Shown: one piece after another, positions 45,756-55,803 of the stretch
How positions within the stretch are numbered: the stretch's first letter is position 1
How the letters are laid out: each line of letters opens with the position of its first letter
Assembly: GCF_019977735.1 (NCBI RefSeq)
Contig: NZ_AP025018.1
Location: forward strand, 2,046,001 to 2,110,000
Length of the DNA stretch: 64,000 nucleotides
Reading direction: 5' to 3'
DNA from: Calothrix sp. PCC 7716
Lineage (GTDB): Bacteria > Cyanobacteriota > Cyanobacteriia > Cyanobacteriales > Nostocaceae
Position numbers and translations under genes: made by a program
Notes under the pieces: generated by a model
Seen by the model: the letters and a program-made list of their open reading frames with translations, nothing else
What the model was told of the DNA's origin: nothing
Databases searched by the model: none

Positions 45756-46253
45756 ATGAAATTAAAAAGTTTTTTAATACTAAGTCTCGCATCCATGTTG
45801 ATAGCAAGCTGTGCAAAAGAAATTAGTGCAACTGAAAATCATGCGACTATGAAGCCTTCAAATAATCCTGTAGTTCAGTTAGCACAATCTCAACAAACTG
45901 TGAAAGTTGGTAATTTTGTTTCTGGAGAGCATACAACTCAAGGTACAGCAAGCATTATAAGAAATAACGGTAACTCGTTTCTAAAGCTGAACCAGTCATT
46001 TAAAACTTCCGACTCAGGACCAGATTTAGTCGTCATTTTACATCGTTCAAATAACGTAATTGGTTCAACTAAGCCACCGTCCTATCCTTTAAAAAAAGGA
46101 GATTACGTTATTCTTGGTCGCTTACAAAAATTTAGCGGCGCCCAAACTTATGCTATCCCTAAAAATATCGATTTAGCAAATTATAAATCTGCTGCTATTT
46201 GGTGTCGTAAATTCAATGCTACCTTTGGTGCCGCCAAGTTAAGCAATAGCTGA
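45756..46253 (+). CDS. DM13-domain lipoprotein
   Basis: The 165-residue protein has a lipoprotein signal with lipobox LIASC (cysteine at about 19) and a C-terminal DM13 domain (about 50-163): GTASIIRNNGNSFLKL, GPDLVVILH, YVILGRLQKFSGAQTYAIP, and YKSAAIWCRKFNATFGAAKL. DM13 domains carry a conserved cysteine and are proposed to act in redox or electron transfer at cell surfaces. GAGGAATATAAAGCT precedes the start. It diverges from the two-component cluster. Confidence 0.8.
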   Translation: MKLKSFLILSLASMLIASCAKEISATENHATMKPSNNPVVQLAQSQQTVKVGNFVSGEHTTQGTASIIRNNGNSFLKLNQSFKTSDSGPDLVVILHRSNNVIGSTKPPSYPLKKGDYVILGRLQKFSGAQTYAIPKNIDLANYKSAAIWCRKFNATFGAAKLSNS

Positions 46254-46346
46254 TACCGATTTTGTGCTTAATTTGCTACCAGGTGCATCGCTGCCAACTT
46301 ATGTTTGGTAGTGATGCTTATTTATATCGCTGACGGCAGGTTTGTT

Positions 46347-47381
46347 ATGGTTAAGAGACACAACAAAATTCCAGGACAAATTTATCTTTGGCTTGCAATT
46401 CTAATTTTTGGAGCATCTAGCGCTATTACTAGAAAGTTAACAGAAATTGGCGCCCAAAATTTTATAGATGCTCGTAATCCAATTTCTCTATGTAATGTTT
46501 TATTTGTCGGTAATATATGCGCCTTATTGGTTTTGATTACTATTTACAGGCGCCAGTGGAACAAAGCAATATTAAAAAAAATATCAATAAAAAACTGGTT
46601 CAATCTGACAAAAGTTGCAATATTATCGGGAGCTATTGCACCTGCTTTAATCTTTCAAGCGTTGGCGTTAACTAATGTTAATAATGTTGTTCTGGTTGGG
46701 CGCCTAGAACCACCTTTAACACTAGCTTTATCAGTTTGGCTATTGAGGCAACGGGTGAATATTTGGGAAATTGTAGGAGCAGTTACTGCCTTTATTGGTG
46801 TCACCTTAACTATTATTCTTCAACCTCCACAACCCATGATGCATATGGGAGTTCATATAGGTGTTGGGGAAATATTGTCCGCAATAGGAGCTGTGGCTTT
46901 AGCTGTTTCTACAATTATTAGCAAACAACATCTTTCTAAAATTCCTTTAGGAATCTACAGTGTATTTCGTACAGCTTTGGGAACAATAATATTTTTCTTT
47001 CTGGCTTTAATAATTTATGGTCACGACCATTTTACAGATGTATTTTCGCCTTTTCTTTGGCGGTGGATGTTAGTATATGGCTTTGTAATTGTAGTTTTAG
47101 GTCAATCCTTTTGGATTAAAGGCTTGAAAGCTTCCACTGTATCGGTAGCTTCTTTAGTTAGCTCATTTACTCCACTCGTAGGCATTTTAGCAGCTTACTT
47201 CATTTTGGGCGAGGCGCCGACTATGGCTCATTATATTGGTGGTAGCTTGATTTTAGTTGGAGTATTGTTAAGCCAAATTGGAATTAGGCGCCAAGCTTCT
47301 CTTAGAACTGGGTTGTCCAAAATGATTTCTACATCCGCACAACACCAGGTAGAAACAACTATAGGATTTAAAGGCATATGA
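46347..47381 (+). CDS. EamA/DMT-family transporter
   Basis: The product (about 344 residues from ATG 46347) has ten hydrophobic helices in two EamA halves. The first starts with IYLWLAILIFGASSAITRKL and the second with GVGEILSAIGAVALAVSTIISK. The end of each half has the typical GEAPTMAHYIGGSLILVGV pattern. ATG 46347 has GGCAGG eight bases upstream; an alternative ATG at 46314 is possible. DMT exporters move small metabolites or drugs. The substrate is unknown. Six GGCGCC sites lie within the gene. Confidence 0.82.
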   Translation: MVKRHNKIPGQIYLWLAILIFGASSAITRKLTEIGAQNFIDARNPISLCNVLFVGNICALLVLITIYRRQWNKAILKKISIKNWFNLTKVAILSGAIAPALIFQALALTNVNNVVLVGRLEPPLTLALSVWLLRQRVNIWEIVGAVTAFIGVTLTIILQPPQPMMHMGVHIGVGEILSAIGAVALAVSTIISKQHLSKIPLGIYSVFRTALGTIIFFFLALIIYGHDHFTDVFSPFLWRWMLVYGFVIVVLGQSFWIKGLKASTVSVASLVSSFTPLVGILAAYFILGEAPTMAHYIGGSLILVGVLLSQIGIRRQASLRTGLSKMISTSAQHQVETTIGFKGI

Positions 47382-47384
47382 TAA

Positions 47385-47510
47385 TTAGCCGCCTCCATGC
47401 CCACCTCGTCCAAAGCTACCAAAACCACTGCGTCCAGATGTAGAATGAATGGCGCCACTACCAACTTTACTAGAACCACTATCACTGGCAGCACTACCAA
47501 ACCGACTACC
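47385..47510 (-). pseudogene. Gly/Ser-rich C-terminal gene remnant
   Basis: On the minus strand an open stretch of 41 codons reads GSRFGSAASDSGSSKVGSG, then SGRSGFGSFGRGGHGGG and a stop. A TGA directly precedes it, and there is no start codon. Such Gly/Ser-rich tails end several bacterial proteins (for example DUF1190/YgiB-like). The upstream part appears deleted. Function is lost. Confidence 0.45.
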
Positions 47511-47634
47511 TCATTAACGTGACAATAAGTTTTAATAAGCTAGGTTTAAGTTTCATTTGATTTTATAGTTAAGTTTTTAGGTCAAACAGCAAAGTAACTA
47601 AAGTAACTATAGTTTGAGAGAACCAAATTTCGCT

Positions 47635-47712
47635 CTTGTGGGATAGGCATCCTGCCTGTCCAAAATATAAAGGACAGGCAAGGATGCCTGTTCCACAAGC
47701 CTATCCCACAAG
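47635..47712. repeat. Nested palindromic repeat upstream of valS
   Basis: Left arm cttgtgggataggcatcc plus tgcctgtcc pairs with ggacaggcaaggatgcc around aaaatataaa. The outer cttgtgggatagg also pairs with cctatcccacaag at the right end. It is the longest member of the family also found at 8923, 36100 and 56012. Confidence 0.7.
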
Positions 47713-47809
47713 ATTATTGATTCTGCGACACTCTTGTTACCATGTGGCAGAATTTATAAAAGAACAAACATAAAAAACATAAAGTCCTTCCACACTTATA
47801 TTTCCCAGA

Positions 47810-50800
47810 ATGACCGCAACACTATCAAACACCAACCTCCCTAGCGTTTACGACCCAAAAGCCGCTGAGTCCAAGTGGCAACAGTTTTGGGAAGATAACC
47901 ATATATATAAGGCTGACCCAAATAATCAAGCCGAACCGTACTGTATCGTTATCCCTCCTCCTAACGTTACGGGTAGCTTGCATATGGGACACGCTTTCGA
48001 TAACTCCCTGATTGATACATTGGTTCGTTACCATCGGATGAAAGGCAAAAACGCCTTATATCTCCCTGGTACCGACCATGCGAGTATTGCTGTACAAACG
48101 ATTCTTGAAAAGCAACTCAAAGCAGAAGGTAAAACTCGTTACGACTTGGGACGCGACAAGTTTCTCGACAAGGCTTGGCAGTGGAAGGCTGAGTCTGGAG
48201 GGACTATTGTCAATCAGTTGCGGCGTTTAGGTGTGTCGGTGGACTGGACGCGCGAACGGTTCACTTTAGATGAGGGTTTATCAAAAGCTGTATTAGAAGC
48301 TTTCGTTAAACTTTATGATGAAGGACTAATATATAGAGGCGAGTATTTAGTAAACTGGTGTCCTGAATCGCAGTCGGCGGTTTCAGATTTGGAGGTTGAC
48401 CAAAAAGAAGTAAATGGCAACCTTTGGCATTTCCGTTACCCACTTTCTGATAATTCTGGTTTCGTAGAAGTTGCCACAACTCGTCCAGAGACAATGTTGG
48501 GTGATACGGCAGTTGCGGTTAACCCAAACGATGAACGTTATAAAGATTTCATTGGCAAAACTTTAACTTTGCCAATAATGAATCGAGAAATTCCAATTAT
48601 TGCTGATGAATTAGTTGACCCAACCTTTGGTACAGGTTGCGTTAAGGTTACACCAGCCCATGACCTGAATGACTTTCAAATGGGTAAACGTCACAACTTA
48701 CCGTTTATCAATATTATGAACAAAAACGGCGCCCTCAATGAAAACGCCGGTGAATTTCAAGGGCAAGACCGTTTTGTTGCGCGTAAGAATGTTGTTGCAA
48801 AACTCGAAGAGCTAGGTGTTTTAGTTAAAATCGAAGAGTACAAACATACAGTTCCATATAGTGAGAGAGGTAAGGTTCCTGTTGAACCGCTACTTTCCAC
48901 GCAGTGGTTTGTTAAAATTCGTCCTTTGGCAGATAATGCGCTGGAATTTCTAGATAATCAAAATTCTCCAAACTATGTTCCGCAGCGTTGGAGTAAAGTT
49001 TATCGTGACTGGTTAGTTAAGCTCGAAGACTGGTGTATTTCTCGTCAGTTATGGTGGGGTCATCAAATTCCTGCTTGGTATGCAGTTAGTCAAACAAATG
49101 GAGAAATTACAGATACAACTCCCTTTGTTGTTGCTCAAACCCAAGAAGAAGCAATACAAAAAGCAAAACAACAATTTGGCGAAGATGTAAAACTCGAACG
49201 TGACCCAGATGTATTAGATACATGGTTTTCTTCTGGGTTATGGCCGTTTTCTACAATGGGTTGGCCTGAACAAACTCCTGATTTAGCTAAGTATTATCCT
49301 ACTAGCGTTTTGGTTACTGGCTTTGACATCATATTTTTCTGGGTAGCTAGAATGACTATGATGGCTGGGCATTTTACTGGACAAATGCCGTTTAAAGATG
49401 TTTATATTCACGGTTTGGTTCTCGATGAGAAGGGCAAAAAAATGTCCAAGTCAGCGGGTAATGGTATTGACCCGTTGTTGCTAATTGAGAAATATGGTAC
49501 TGATGCACTGCGATATACGTTAATTAAAGAAGTTGCAGGCGCCGGACAAGATATTCGTTTAGACTACGACCGTAAGAAAAATGAATCGCAGTCGTTTGAA
49601 GCTTCGCGTAATTTTGCGAACAAACTATGGAATGCTTCGCGGTTCGTAATGATGAACTTGGATGAACAAACTCCTGCACAACTGGGAGTTCCGCAACCAA
49701 GCGAACTTAGCGATAAGTGGATACTTTCACGGTATAACCAAGTTATTAAACAAACTAGTAATTATATAGATAATTATGGTTTGGGTGAAGCAGCAAAAGG
49801 GCTTTATGAATTTATTTGGGGTGATTTTTGCGACCAGTATATTGAGCTTGTTAAATCTCGGTTGCAAAGTGATGCTGACCCAAGTTCACGTAAAGCTGCA
49901 CAGCAAACGCTTGGTTATGTTTTAGAAGGGATTTTGAAGTTACTGCATCCTTATATGCCTCATATTACTGAGGAAATTTGGCATACACTAACTCAAAAAG
50001 GCGCCGATTCTAAGGAAAGTTTATCGTTACAGCGTTATCCAGAGGTTGATGAGGGTCAGATTGATGTAGGGTTGGAAGAACAGTTTGATTTGTTATTTGG
50101 GGTTATTCGCACTATTCGGAATTTACGTGCGGAAGCTGATGTTAAACCGGGTGTGAAGGTTGCGATTAATTTGCAGACTGATAATAGTAGGGAGCAGGAG
50201 GTTTTAGCTGCTGGAGAAGTTTATATTAAGGATTTGGCGAAGGTTGAGAGTTTGAGTGTTGGTGGTGGGGAGGTAAAGACGGGGGAAAGCACTGAAGTGC
50301 TTACAACGGTACTTACAACAAGGGTGCTTACAACCACGAAAAAATTCCAAATTCCTCAACAGTGGCGCCTTTATCTCAAGATTATTGGTGTAATAGTTTT
50401 AGTTAGAGTTGGGTTTGCTGTTTTTGATGCTATTAATCATGTTGCTGTATTAGCTGGGTTTTTTGAGGTAGTTGGTCTTAGTTTCTCAGCTTGGTATTTG
50501 GCAAATAATGTTTTTAACAAGGAAAAAAGACAGCAAATACTTCAAAATGCATCTAAGTCGGTAGAAAAAGTATCGCAACCAACGGTAGAATCTAAGCCGA
50601 AGCAAGAAGAAGAAGCTATAGCGGGTGTTATCGGTACAGTACAAGTTATTTTGCCGTTAACTGGAGTCGTTGATATTGCTGCCTTTTGTGCCAAGCTACA
50701 GAAAAAACTTGAAAAAATCGAAAACGATATCAAGTCTCTTTCTGCTAGACTTAATAACCCAGGTTTTGTTAATAATGCTTCCCCTGAAGTTGTTCAGGGT

Positions 50801-50875
50801 GTACGCGATAATTTAGCCGAAGCCGAAAAACAAGCACAAATCTTACGTGACCGCATTCAAAAATTATCACAATAA
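47810..50875 (+). CDS. valS: Valyl-tRNA synthetase with CAAD membrane insert
   Basis: The 1021-residue class I synthetase has HMGH at 58-61 and KKMSKSAGN near 544, an editing domain with [12 protein letters not shown], and the tRNA-binding helix bundle. ValRS charges tRNA-Val. Residues about 842-920 insert a CAAD domain with two hydrophobic helices ([20 protein letters not shown] and [20 protein letters not shown]). It precedes the usual C-terminal coiled coil (about 960-1021), which many bacterial ValRS carry directly. CAAD is known in several cyanobacterial synthetases and anchors them to thylakoid membranes. Short repeats ([14 protein letters not shown]) lead into the insert. Length exceeds standard ValRS by about 120-140 residues. 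Confidence 0.95.
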   Translation: MTATLSNTNLPSVYDPKAAESKWQQFWEDNHIYKADPNNQAEPYCIVIPPPNVTGSLHMGHAFDNSLIDTLVRYHRMKGKNALYLPGTDHASIAVQTILEKQLKAEGKTRYDLGRDKFLDKAWQWKAESGGTIVNQLRRLGVSVDWTRERFTLDEGLSKAVLEAFVKLYDEGLIYRGEYLVNWCPESQSAVSDLEVDQKEVNGNLWHFRYPLSDNSGFVEVATTRPETMLGDTAVAVNPNDERYKDFIGKTLTLPIMNREIPIIADELVDPTFGTGCVKVTPAHDLNDFQMGKRHNLPFINIMNKNGALNENAGEFQGQDRFVARKNVVAKLEELGVLVKIEEYKHTVPYSERGKVPVEPLLSTQWFVKIRPLADNALEFLDNQNSPNYVPQRWSKVYRDWLVKLEDWCISRQLWWGHQIPAWYAVSQTNGEITDTTPFVVAQTQEEAIQKAKQQFGEDVKLERDPDVLDTWFSSGLWPFSTMGWPEQTPDLAKYYPTSVLVTGFDIIFFWVARMTMMAGHFTGQMPFKDVYIHGLVLDEKGKKMSKSAGNGIDPLLLIEKYGTDALRYTLIKEVAGAGQDIRLDYDRKKNESQSFEASRNFANKLWNASRFVMMNLDEQTPAQLGVPQPSELSDKWILSRYNQVIKQTSNYIDNYGLGEAAKGLYEFIWGDFCDQYIELVKSRLQSDADPSSRKAAQQTLGYVLEGILKLLHPYMPHITEEIWHTLTQKGADSKESLSLQRYPEVDEGQIDVGLEEQFDLLFGVIRTIRNLRAEADVKPGVKVAINLQTDNSREQEVLAAGEVYIKDLAKVESLSVGGGEVKTGESTEVLTTVLTTRVLTTTKKFQIPQQWRLYLKIIGVIVLVRVGFAVFDAINHVAVLAGFFEVVGLSFSAWYLANNVFNKEKRQQILQNASKSVEKVSQPTVESKPKQEEEAIAGVIGTVQVILPLTGVVDIAAFCAKLQKKLEKIENDIKSLSARLNNPGFVNNASPEVVQGVRDNLAEAEKQAQILRDRIQKLSQ

Positions 50876-50879
50876 AAAA

Positions 50880-50958
50880 GTGCTGAGTCAAAAGTGCTGA
50901 GTGCTGAGTGTAATACTCAGAACTCAGAACTCAGCACTCAGCACTCATCACTCATTAC
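50880..50958. repeat. Inverted heptamer tandem repeats after valS
   Basis: Units GTGCTGA on the left and ACTCAGC/ACTCAGA on the right form a long hairpin between the valS stop and the next start. It is an STRR that reads in both orientations. It could terminate valS transcription and would occupy the leader of the following gene. Confidence 0.65.
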
Positions 50959-50960
50959 TT

Positions 50961-51407
50961 ATGTTGTATTTAGCCCAAGTACATAAAAACGAATTTCTCG
51001 AACAATACCAGTTACGTTTGTTAGCTCGTAAAGAAGCTGAAAATATGTGGGCTACTATTCCTGAAGAAGCGTTTATTCTTTTGGGTAAAAGTAGTGCGAT
51101 GACCGAAAAGCTACTGGTTTTAGTTGAACTCTCACCCACTGGTGATATTGAACGACTAGAAGATGCGACAAATTGGGTGCTATCGTTAGTAAACACTTAC
51201 TTAACTACTGGCATTACCCCCGATTATCTGACGCAAGAAAAAGAACGCGCAGAACAATGGCGCCAAAATTTAACTTTACAAAACCAAGATTTAGCACGTC
51301 GCTCGTTAGAATTAGAAGCGCGACGCGAACAAATTCAAGCTTTAGAAGAAAGTTTAAAGCGTGAGAAAAGCGCTTTCAGTAATGGTAATCATCCTGAAGA
51401 AAGTTAG
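50961..51407 (+). CDS. Conserved hypothetical protein with C-terminal coiled coil
   Basis: The product is about 148 residues from ATG 50961, which follows directly after the tandem repeats. It reads LYLAQVHKNEFLEQYQLRLL, IPEEAFILLGKSSAMTEKLLVLVEL, and a charged heptad-like C-terminus (RRSLELEARREQIQALEESLKRE). I recognise no named domain. The position after valS is not enough to infer a role. Its stop overlaps the convergent methyltransferase gene by four bases. Confidence 0.62.
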   Translation: MLYLAQVHKNEFLEQYQLRLLARKEAENMWATIPEEAFILLGKSSAMTEKLLVLVELSPTGDIERLEDATNWVLSLVNTYLTTGITPDYLTQEKERAEQWRQNLTLQNQDLARRSLELEARREQIQALEESLKREKSAFSNGNHPEES

Positions 51408-52270
51408 GAGACTCCGAACAACCCAGTTTTACAAAGCAGTACTATGCTACTTTGCTGCTGAGTATCCGCTTGATTAAGCTTCATTAACATTTCTACTAAC
51501 CAAGCTAATTTTACCTGTCGCTTGAGGCGCCGTAGCTCTTTCCATACAGATAGTGATTCTGCGACTCTCCAACCGTATTTTTTAAAAAAGCTTGTTCCTT
51601 CAGTAGGAGCAAATAACAAAGTTTTATTTCCACTAGCAAAATATTGGTCAAATATTTTACGAGCGTAGATTTTATCATAATTTTGTAGAGTGTCTGCTGA
51701 CTCTAACTCAAATAACCACCAGTTCAAGTTTGATTGCTCATAAATATCAGCAGCAATAGATGCTACTTGTAGTTCTGGTAAATAAGAAAGAAGTCCTTCA
51801 GTAATTACAAGTGCTTGCTTAGAGTTTTTGGTAATCTCAGCAAATAAACGTTTTCTTAGCGAAATATCTGTAATATCTAACTTAACTCGTTCCAAAGTAC
51901 AAACAGGTGTAGCTTGTAAGAGTTTTTGTTCCTTTTCAATCAAAATTTCCGGAAAATCAACTTCAACCCAGCGAAGCGACCCAGGAAGATTTAATCGATA
52001 AGGACGAGTATCTAGTCCTGCCGCTAAGTTTAACACCGTATCAATCTCGTGAGACTGAACCAGCTTTTCAATTTGTTCATCGATAAGACGAGTACGAAGC
52101 GCTATCGCATTGGTGATTTTTTCCTTTTCTCCAAGCACCTCAACCAACATCGCTCCCTTACCCCCTGCAAGTAAACGTGCGTAAGGGTCATGAAATAAAG
52201 CATCAGCGCGTTCGCTCTCTAAAGCACGGTACATCGCTACCAAATAGGCAGTATCTGCAATATTCTTCAT
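51404..52270 (-). CDS. Class I SAM-dependent methyltransferase (LCM/TIGR00027-like)
   Basis: The 288-residue protein begins with the family signature TAYLVAMYRALESERADALF-type sequence followed by HDPYARLLAGGKG. It has the SAM-binding motif VLNLAAGLDTRPYRLNLP and VEVDFPEILIEK with the acidic residue that binds the ribose. ALVITEGLLSYLP is the post-II motif. Members are O-methyltransferases related to leucine carboxyl methyltransferase, often in secondary metabolism. The substrate is unknown. The protein is full length. Confidence 0.88.
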   Translation of the reverse strand: MKNIADTAYLVAMYRALESERADALFHDPYARLLAGGKGAMLVEVLGEKEKITNAIALRTRLIDEQIEKLVQSHEIDTVLNLAAGLDTRPYRLNLPGSLRWVEVDFPEILIEKEQKLLQATPVCTLERVKLDITDISLRKRLFAEITKNSKQALVITEGLLSYLPELQVASIAADIYEQSNLNWWLFELESADTLQNYDKIYARKIFDQYFASGNKTLLFAPTEGTSFFKKYGWRVAESLSVWKELRRLKRQVKLAWLVEMLMKLNQADTQQQSSIVLLCKTGLFGVS

Positions 52271-52462
52271 GTGTATAATAATTAATTATAAATATTTGTG
52301 TTGTAGATACATAAAGGAGATATAAAAAGGCGCCTGCGCTATTTACTTATTCACTGTAACTGTAAATTGTCAGGAAGAAACCGAAGAAACCAGATTTCTG
52401 TGGGAACAGATAATGATATTATAAACGTCTTTAAATAATCCCAACCAGAAAGCTGTACGTCA

Positions 52463-53125
52463 ATGAACTCAAATAAGCTGTCAACTGCTTGCTTATTATT
52501 ACTAATTTTATCAACCAGCGCACCCTTCAACACGCGCGCATTAGCATCAGATATAAGCGACATTAAAGCATCAATACAGCAAGCAGCACTAAGAAAATTA
52601 TCTAAAAAAGTTAATGCCCCTATTGACAAATTAGAAATTGTCTATACATTTAAACCAACTTTTCAAACTATTGGTAAAAGTGGATTTGGATTTGTAGTTG
52701 TAGACAAACGTAACGGTAAAATATTTGACATAGCAGTCGATGCCAATGGGCAAGAAATGAATATAGAGAAATTAGCGCAACAAGATAAAACTGCTTATGT
52801 ATCTAAATATGGAAAACTATCACAAGGTTTATTTGAAAAACTTGCAGATACTAAACCCAATGACCAAATCTCTGTGGTAATTAAATTAAAAGTAGAACGT
52901 CAAGATGTTAAAAGTATTCAGGCGCCAGTTCCAGTAAGTACAGATACGCAACAGCAAACTATAGAAAACGAGCGAGTTGTAAATGAGGCAATTAATAAAA
53001 TTGAAGAATTAGGGTTTAATGTAACTGGCGATAACTCTAATCCTGCGGTATATGGAAATTTAACCCCCGCTCAAATACGCGTAATAGAAAAGCTAGATAT
53101 TGTTGATAACATCGATAATCTGTAG
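52463..53125 (+). CDS. Secreted hypothetical protein
   Basis: The 220-residue product has a signal peptide (MNSNKLSTACLLLLILSTSA, cleavage near ALAS). A middle domain reads LEIVYTFKPTFQTIGKSGFGFVVVDKRNGK. The C-terminus (NEAINKIEELGFNVTGDNS, YGNLTPAQIRVIEKLDIVDNI) resembles the alpha/beta propeptide fold of I9-type inhibitors. It may be the pro-region of a lost subtilisin-like protease or a free inhibitor. That reading is by eye. A palindromic repeat begins on the stop codon. Confidence 0.55.
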   Translation: MNSNKLSTACLLLLILSTSAPFNTRALASDISDIKASIQQAALRKLSKKVNAPIDKLEIVYTFKPTFQTIGKSGFGFVVVDKRNGKIFDIAVDANGQEMNIEKLAQQDKTAYVSKYGKLSQGLFEKLADTKPNDQISVVIKLKVERQDVKSIQAPVPVSTDTQQQTIENERVVNEAINKIEELGFNVTGDNSNPAVYGNLTPAQIRVIEKLDIVDNIDNL

Positions 53126-53146
53126 GGTGGGCAATGCCCACCATAC
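53122..53146. repeat. GGTGGGCANTGCCCACC-family palindrome at a stop codon
   Basis: The 25-base palindrome (gtagggtgggca / tgcccaccatac) begins on the stop codon of the secreted hypothetical gene. It matches copies at 62178 and 63649 and the pair near 6074-6129. It lies between convergent genes and probably terminates both. Confidence 0.7.
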
Positions 53147-53156
53147 ATATTAGGTA

Positions 53157-54172
53157 TTACCAAGAAATACGTAAACCCTGTTGTTTGAGAATTTGTTGTA
53201 ATTGTGGCATTTTTTGCTGTTCAATAATTTTTGAGGGAGTTAAATTTGGCTCAGTTACTAGCCAAGCTGCGGTTACTCCTGCTGCTGCACCTATTGACCA
53301 TTCGCTGTAATGAATACGAGTTACAGCGTTAACAATATGAGTAACGGCAATGCTTTTACCACCAATTAAAAGATTATCAATTTTTTGAGGAATTAAACCT
53401 TCTAAAGGAATCATAACTGGTCGAACAACAAACTCTCTAGCAGGCGCCTTGGTTGCTTCGTTAGAGGGTTCCCAATTTCGATAGCGACACCCATGTATAT
53501 CTATATCATAATGAGTTACACCAATTACCGATGCTTGAAAATTACGTCCACCCAAAACATCTGTACGAACATCTGTACGAATATCAGCTTCTCGCATCAT
53601 AAACTCATTTTGTCCGTGAGCAGGGCGCCCTAATATTCGTGTGGATTATCTTTAGGCGCCGCATGAATTTCGCCCGTTGTAGCTTTACTTTCTGACCCCA
53701 AGCGATGAGGAATTCCAGACCACCCAATTAACTCTCCGGTATCAGTCGCATCAATTACTATCATTCGACCGTTTGCTGGAGCTTGGAGTTTTAAAGGTAC
53801 TTTTTTAAAATCTTTATTATCAGTCCAACTGTACCAAGAATTCAACTCCTGAGAAAGGCGCCCAGATAACACATACTTAGGGTCACGTGGAATTCTTCGT
53901 ACAGCGTAAATAGCCGTAATTTGTTTACCTGTACTATCAAAACTAGCTCCTTTAAAAGCAGTAGAACTAGACCAACGACTACCAGGAGCATTTTTAGAAC
54001 TTGACTGTAAAAGTTTTTCTGATGCTACCGCTCCAGCTTTTGGGGGAAAGCAGAGTTTTCCTACCCAACAGCTATTTATATCAGTAACAGAAATATTTTT
54101 AGAATTTGACGACGACCATGCAGCCAGTTCAACAGGTTGTTGTTTAATTAACCGCTTAAAATCAATCCAACT
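53157..54172 (-). pseudogene. FAD-dependent oxidoreductase, truncated and frameshifted
   Basis: Three consecutive frame segments on the minus strand encode one protein: WIDFKRLIKQQPVELAAW..., PRDPKYVLSGRLSQELNSWY...IVIDATDTGELIGWSG, then RILGRPAHGQNEFMMREADI...KIDNLLIGGKSIAVTHIVN. The first is open from 54172, with a stop just before it. Reading shifts by one base near 53632 (after KDNPHEY), and two GGCGCC sites flank the shift. The N-terminal FAD-binding Rossmann motif is missing. It resembles FAD-dependent oxidoreductases of the GxGxxG/VNAVTR type with a C-terminal GGKSIA...NAVTRIHYSEW block. It is certainly non-functional. Confidence 0.8.
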
Positions 54173-54834
54173 TTAGTAGGTATATTTGGATTACGTAAAG
54201 CAAGACAAGAAGTTTCTCTATCGCTCTTTAACGCTAAAATTTCTAATATATCTTTAGAAGTATTAAGATGTTTGGCAATTATACGCTGAAAAGTTTGATT
54301 ACAATTTGTTGCTAAAATTCTGATTATATCGCTTGATGTATTTGAATTTTCAACAACTCTACGACGCACATTATAAATATCATCTTGAGACAGTTTATCT
54401 AAAATTTGTACTGGAGTACAAGGATTTCTCGCCACGGCAACACGCACTCCTGGTTCTTTATCTTCAGCTAGCTTTATCAAGAAACTTACAGGAATTTTAG
54501 GACTTATTGCTAAAGAAGCTCTTATCTCAGATTCAGAGTTATCAAGTGCCCAGTTCAGATAAAATTTAGGTAGCTCAAATTGTTGAAATACACGCCTATT
54601 TGATTTATATAAGTCTTTAAAAAAACATGGATTTTCTAGTAGCAACAGTGAAAGAGCAGGGTTGTTTAAAACAAAATTTGGCGCCTCAGAGAATAATTTT
54701 ATAAGTGTATCTGGTGGTGTATTAGCATTTTGGGCAACAGCAAAGCGTATTTTCGCCCGGAAATCTACAGCTAATTCTCGCAAACGTTCGCTAGGTGTAG
54801 TTTCATTTAAAGCTTCTTCCAAACTTTGACTCAT
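54148..54834 (-). CDS. Leucine-rich-variant/HEAT-like repeat protein, probably 3'-truncated
   Basis: The 228-residue protein consists of about 24-residue helical repeats of the LRV type (VAVARNPCTPVQILDKLSQD, RRRVVENSNTSSDIIRILAT, IAKHLNTSKDILEILALKSD). The last repeat breaks after ALRNPNIPTK; the final seven codons read the first bases of the adjoining FAD-oxidoreductase gene out of frame. The gene thus seems cut at the same junction that removed the start of that gene. LRV proteins act as binding scaffolds. The remaining product might still fold. Confidence 0.65.
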   Translation of the reverse strand: MSQSLEEALNETTPSERLRELAVDFRAKIRFAVAQNANTPPDTLIKLFSEAPNFVLNNPALSLLLLENPCFFKDLYKSNRRVFQQFELPKFYLNWALDNSESEIRASLAISPKIPVSFLIKLAEDKEPGVRVAVARNPCTPVQILDKLSQDDIYNVRRRVVENSNTSSDIIRILATNCNQTFQRIIAKHLNTSKDILEILALKSDRETSCLALRNPNIPTKVGLILSG

Positions 54835-54897
54835 AGTAATGGAATCACAAGTACTATCTCTATATACTTATTATTCCCTACTTAAATAAAAAAATTA

Positions 54898-54972
54898 CCT
54901 TTGTGACCTTTGTGCCTTTGTGGTTTAAACTCTTTTCTCTGTTAACTCTGTGTCTCTGTGGTAAAAAAATTA
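54898..54972. repeat. Solo 9-mer array repeat, copy B
   Basis: cctttgtgacctttgtgcc... followed by ctctgttaactctgtgtc... and gtggtaaaaaaattaat matches copy A at 35818-35896, and shares its repeat rhythm with the ends of the GxxExxY cassette. It lies in the leader of the DUF6745-like gene. Confidence 0.65.
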
Positions 54973-55007
54973 ATATACTGTTGTAATCGGTATGGTGAAC
55001 AGCTTAA

Positions 55008-55721
55008 ATGAGCAAGCAATTAACATCACAACAAGAAGCTATATTTTTAGAATATCAGCAAAAGTGGAGAAAAATAGCACTTTCAACCGAGCCGATTGAT
55101 AAAGAAAAAGCAGAAATAGCAGTTAAAAGTGCATATACACTAATTGGTGAGCCGCAACCAGAAGTAATAATTTTTGATAGTCCCTATGCTGCTGGCTTGG
55201 GACTGGATAAATTGTGGAGCGAAACAGGTTTGACAGAACTATATTCTGATGACATGTTAGGCAGACTTTGGGATAAGTTATTTACTTATCTTACTCATGC
55301 ACCTGAAGATAAAGAAGACCCGAAACTATGGCATCTAACACACCATATTCATGATTTAGTTACAAGTCATATGTGGGAATTAGATTCTTCATCTGGTATA
55401 GGTAATATTTGTATTCCAGAAGAGTTTGAAGCGGGTAACGTTCAGCCAGATACTGCATGTTGTGAAGCTAGCTGGTTTGATTTTTGCATTTCTGAATTAA
55501 ATTATCAGCACGACTCAAATCACTGGGAAATTTATCAAGCAATTCTTAAAAACTGTGGATGGATTGCTTCATATCAGGAAGCTTGTATTGTTTGTGAGCG
55601 TCCTTCTAAAATACTTTTTGATAATCAATTTAATCTTCATGCTGAAAGTGAAGCTGCGATTGAATTTATTGATGGGTTTAAATTATATGCCCATCATGGG
55701 GTAAGATTTGAGCCAGATTAA
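55008..55721 (+). CDS. Conserved hypothetical protein (DUF6745-like)
   Basis: The 237-residue protein begins LTSQQEAIFLEYQQKWRKIALST and has GEPQPEVIIFDSPYAAGLGL, a Cys/His-containing middle and the ending LHAESEAAIEFIDGFKLYAHHGV. The last element matches my recollection of the DUF6745 C-terminus (HAE-x-x-A-x-x-F-x-DG-x-x-x-YA-x-HG), a family often found with repeat proteins. That identification is not verified. It diverges from the repeat-protein gene. No function is known. Confidence 0.6.
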   Translation: MSKQLTSQQEAIFLEYQQKWRKIALSTEPIDKEKAEIAVKSAYTLIGEPQPEVIIFDSPYAAGLGLDKLWSETGLTELYSDDMLGRLWDKLFTYLTHAPEDKEDPKLWHLTHHIHDLVTSHMWELDSSSGIGNICIPEEFEAGNVQPDTACCEASWFDFCISELNYQHDSNHWEIYQAILKNCGWIASYQEACIVCERPSKILFDNQFNLHAESEAAIEFIDGFKLYAHHGVRFEPD

Positions 55722-55803
55722 ACTACTGATAGTCAACAGTAGAACGGCAACTTTATGCAAGTCTAATAAATAACAAATTTCTTTTAACAGTGATTTTGTA
55801 CAG

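Noticed and set aside
47385-47510. YgiB-like partner of the glutathionylspermidine-synthase-like gene
   Set aside because: Only a low-complexity Gly/Ser tail remains and the two loci are 36 kb apart, so the link cannot be supported.
52351-52629. Minus-strand frame overlapping the secreted hypothetical gene
   Set aside because: It is antisense to a signal peptide and has no domain pattern or ribosome site.
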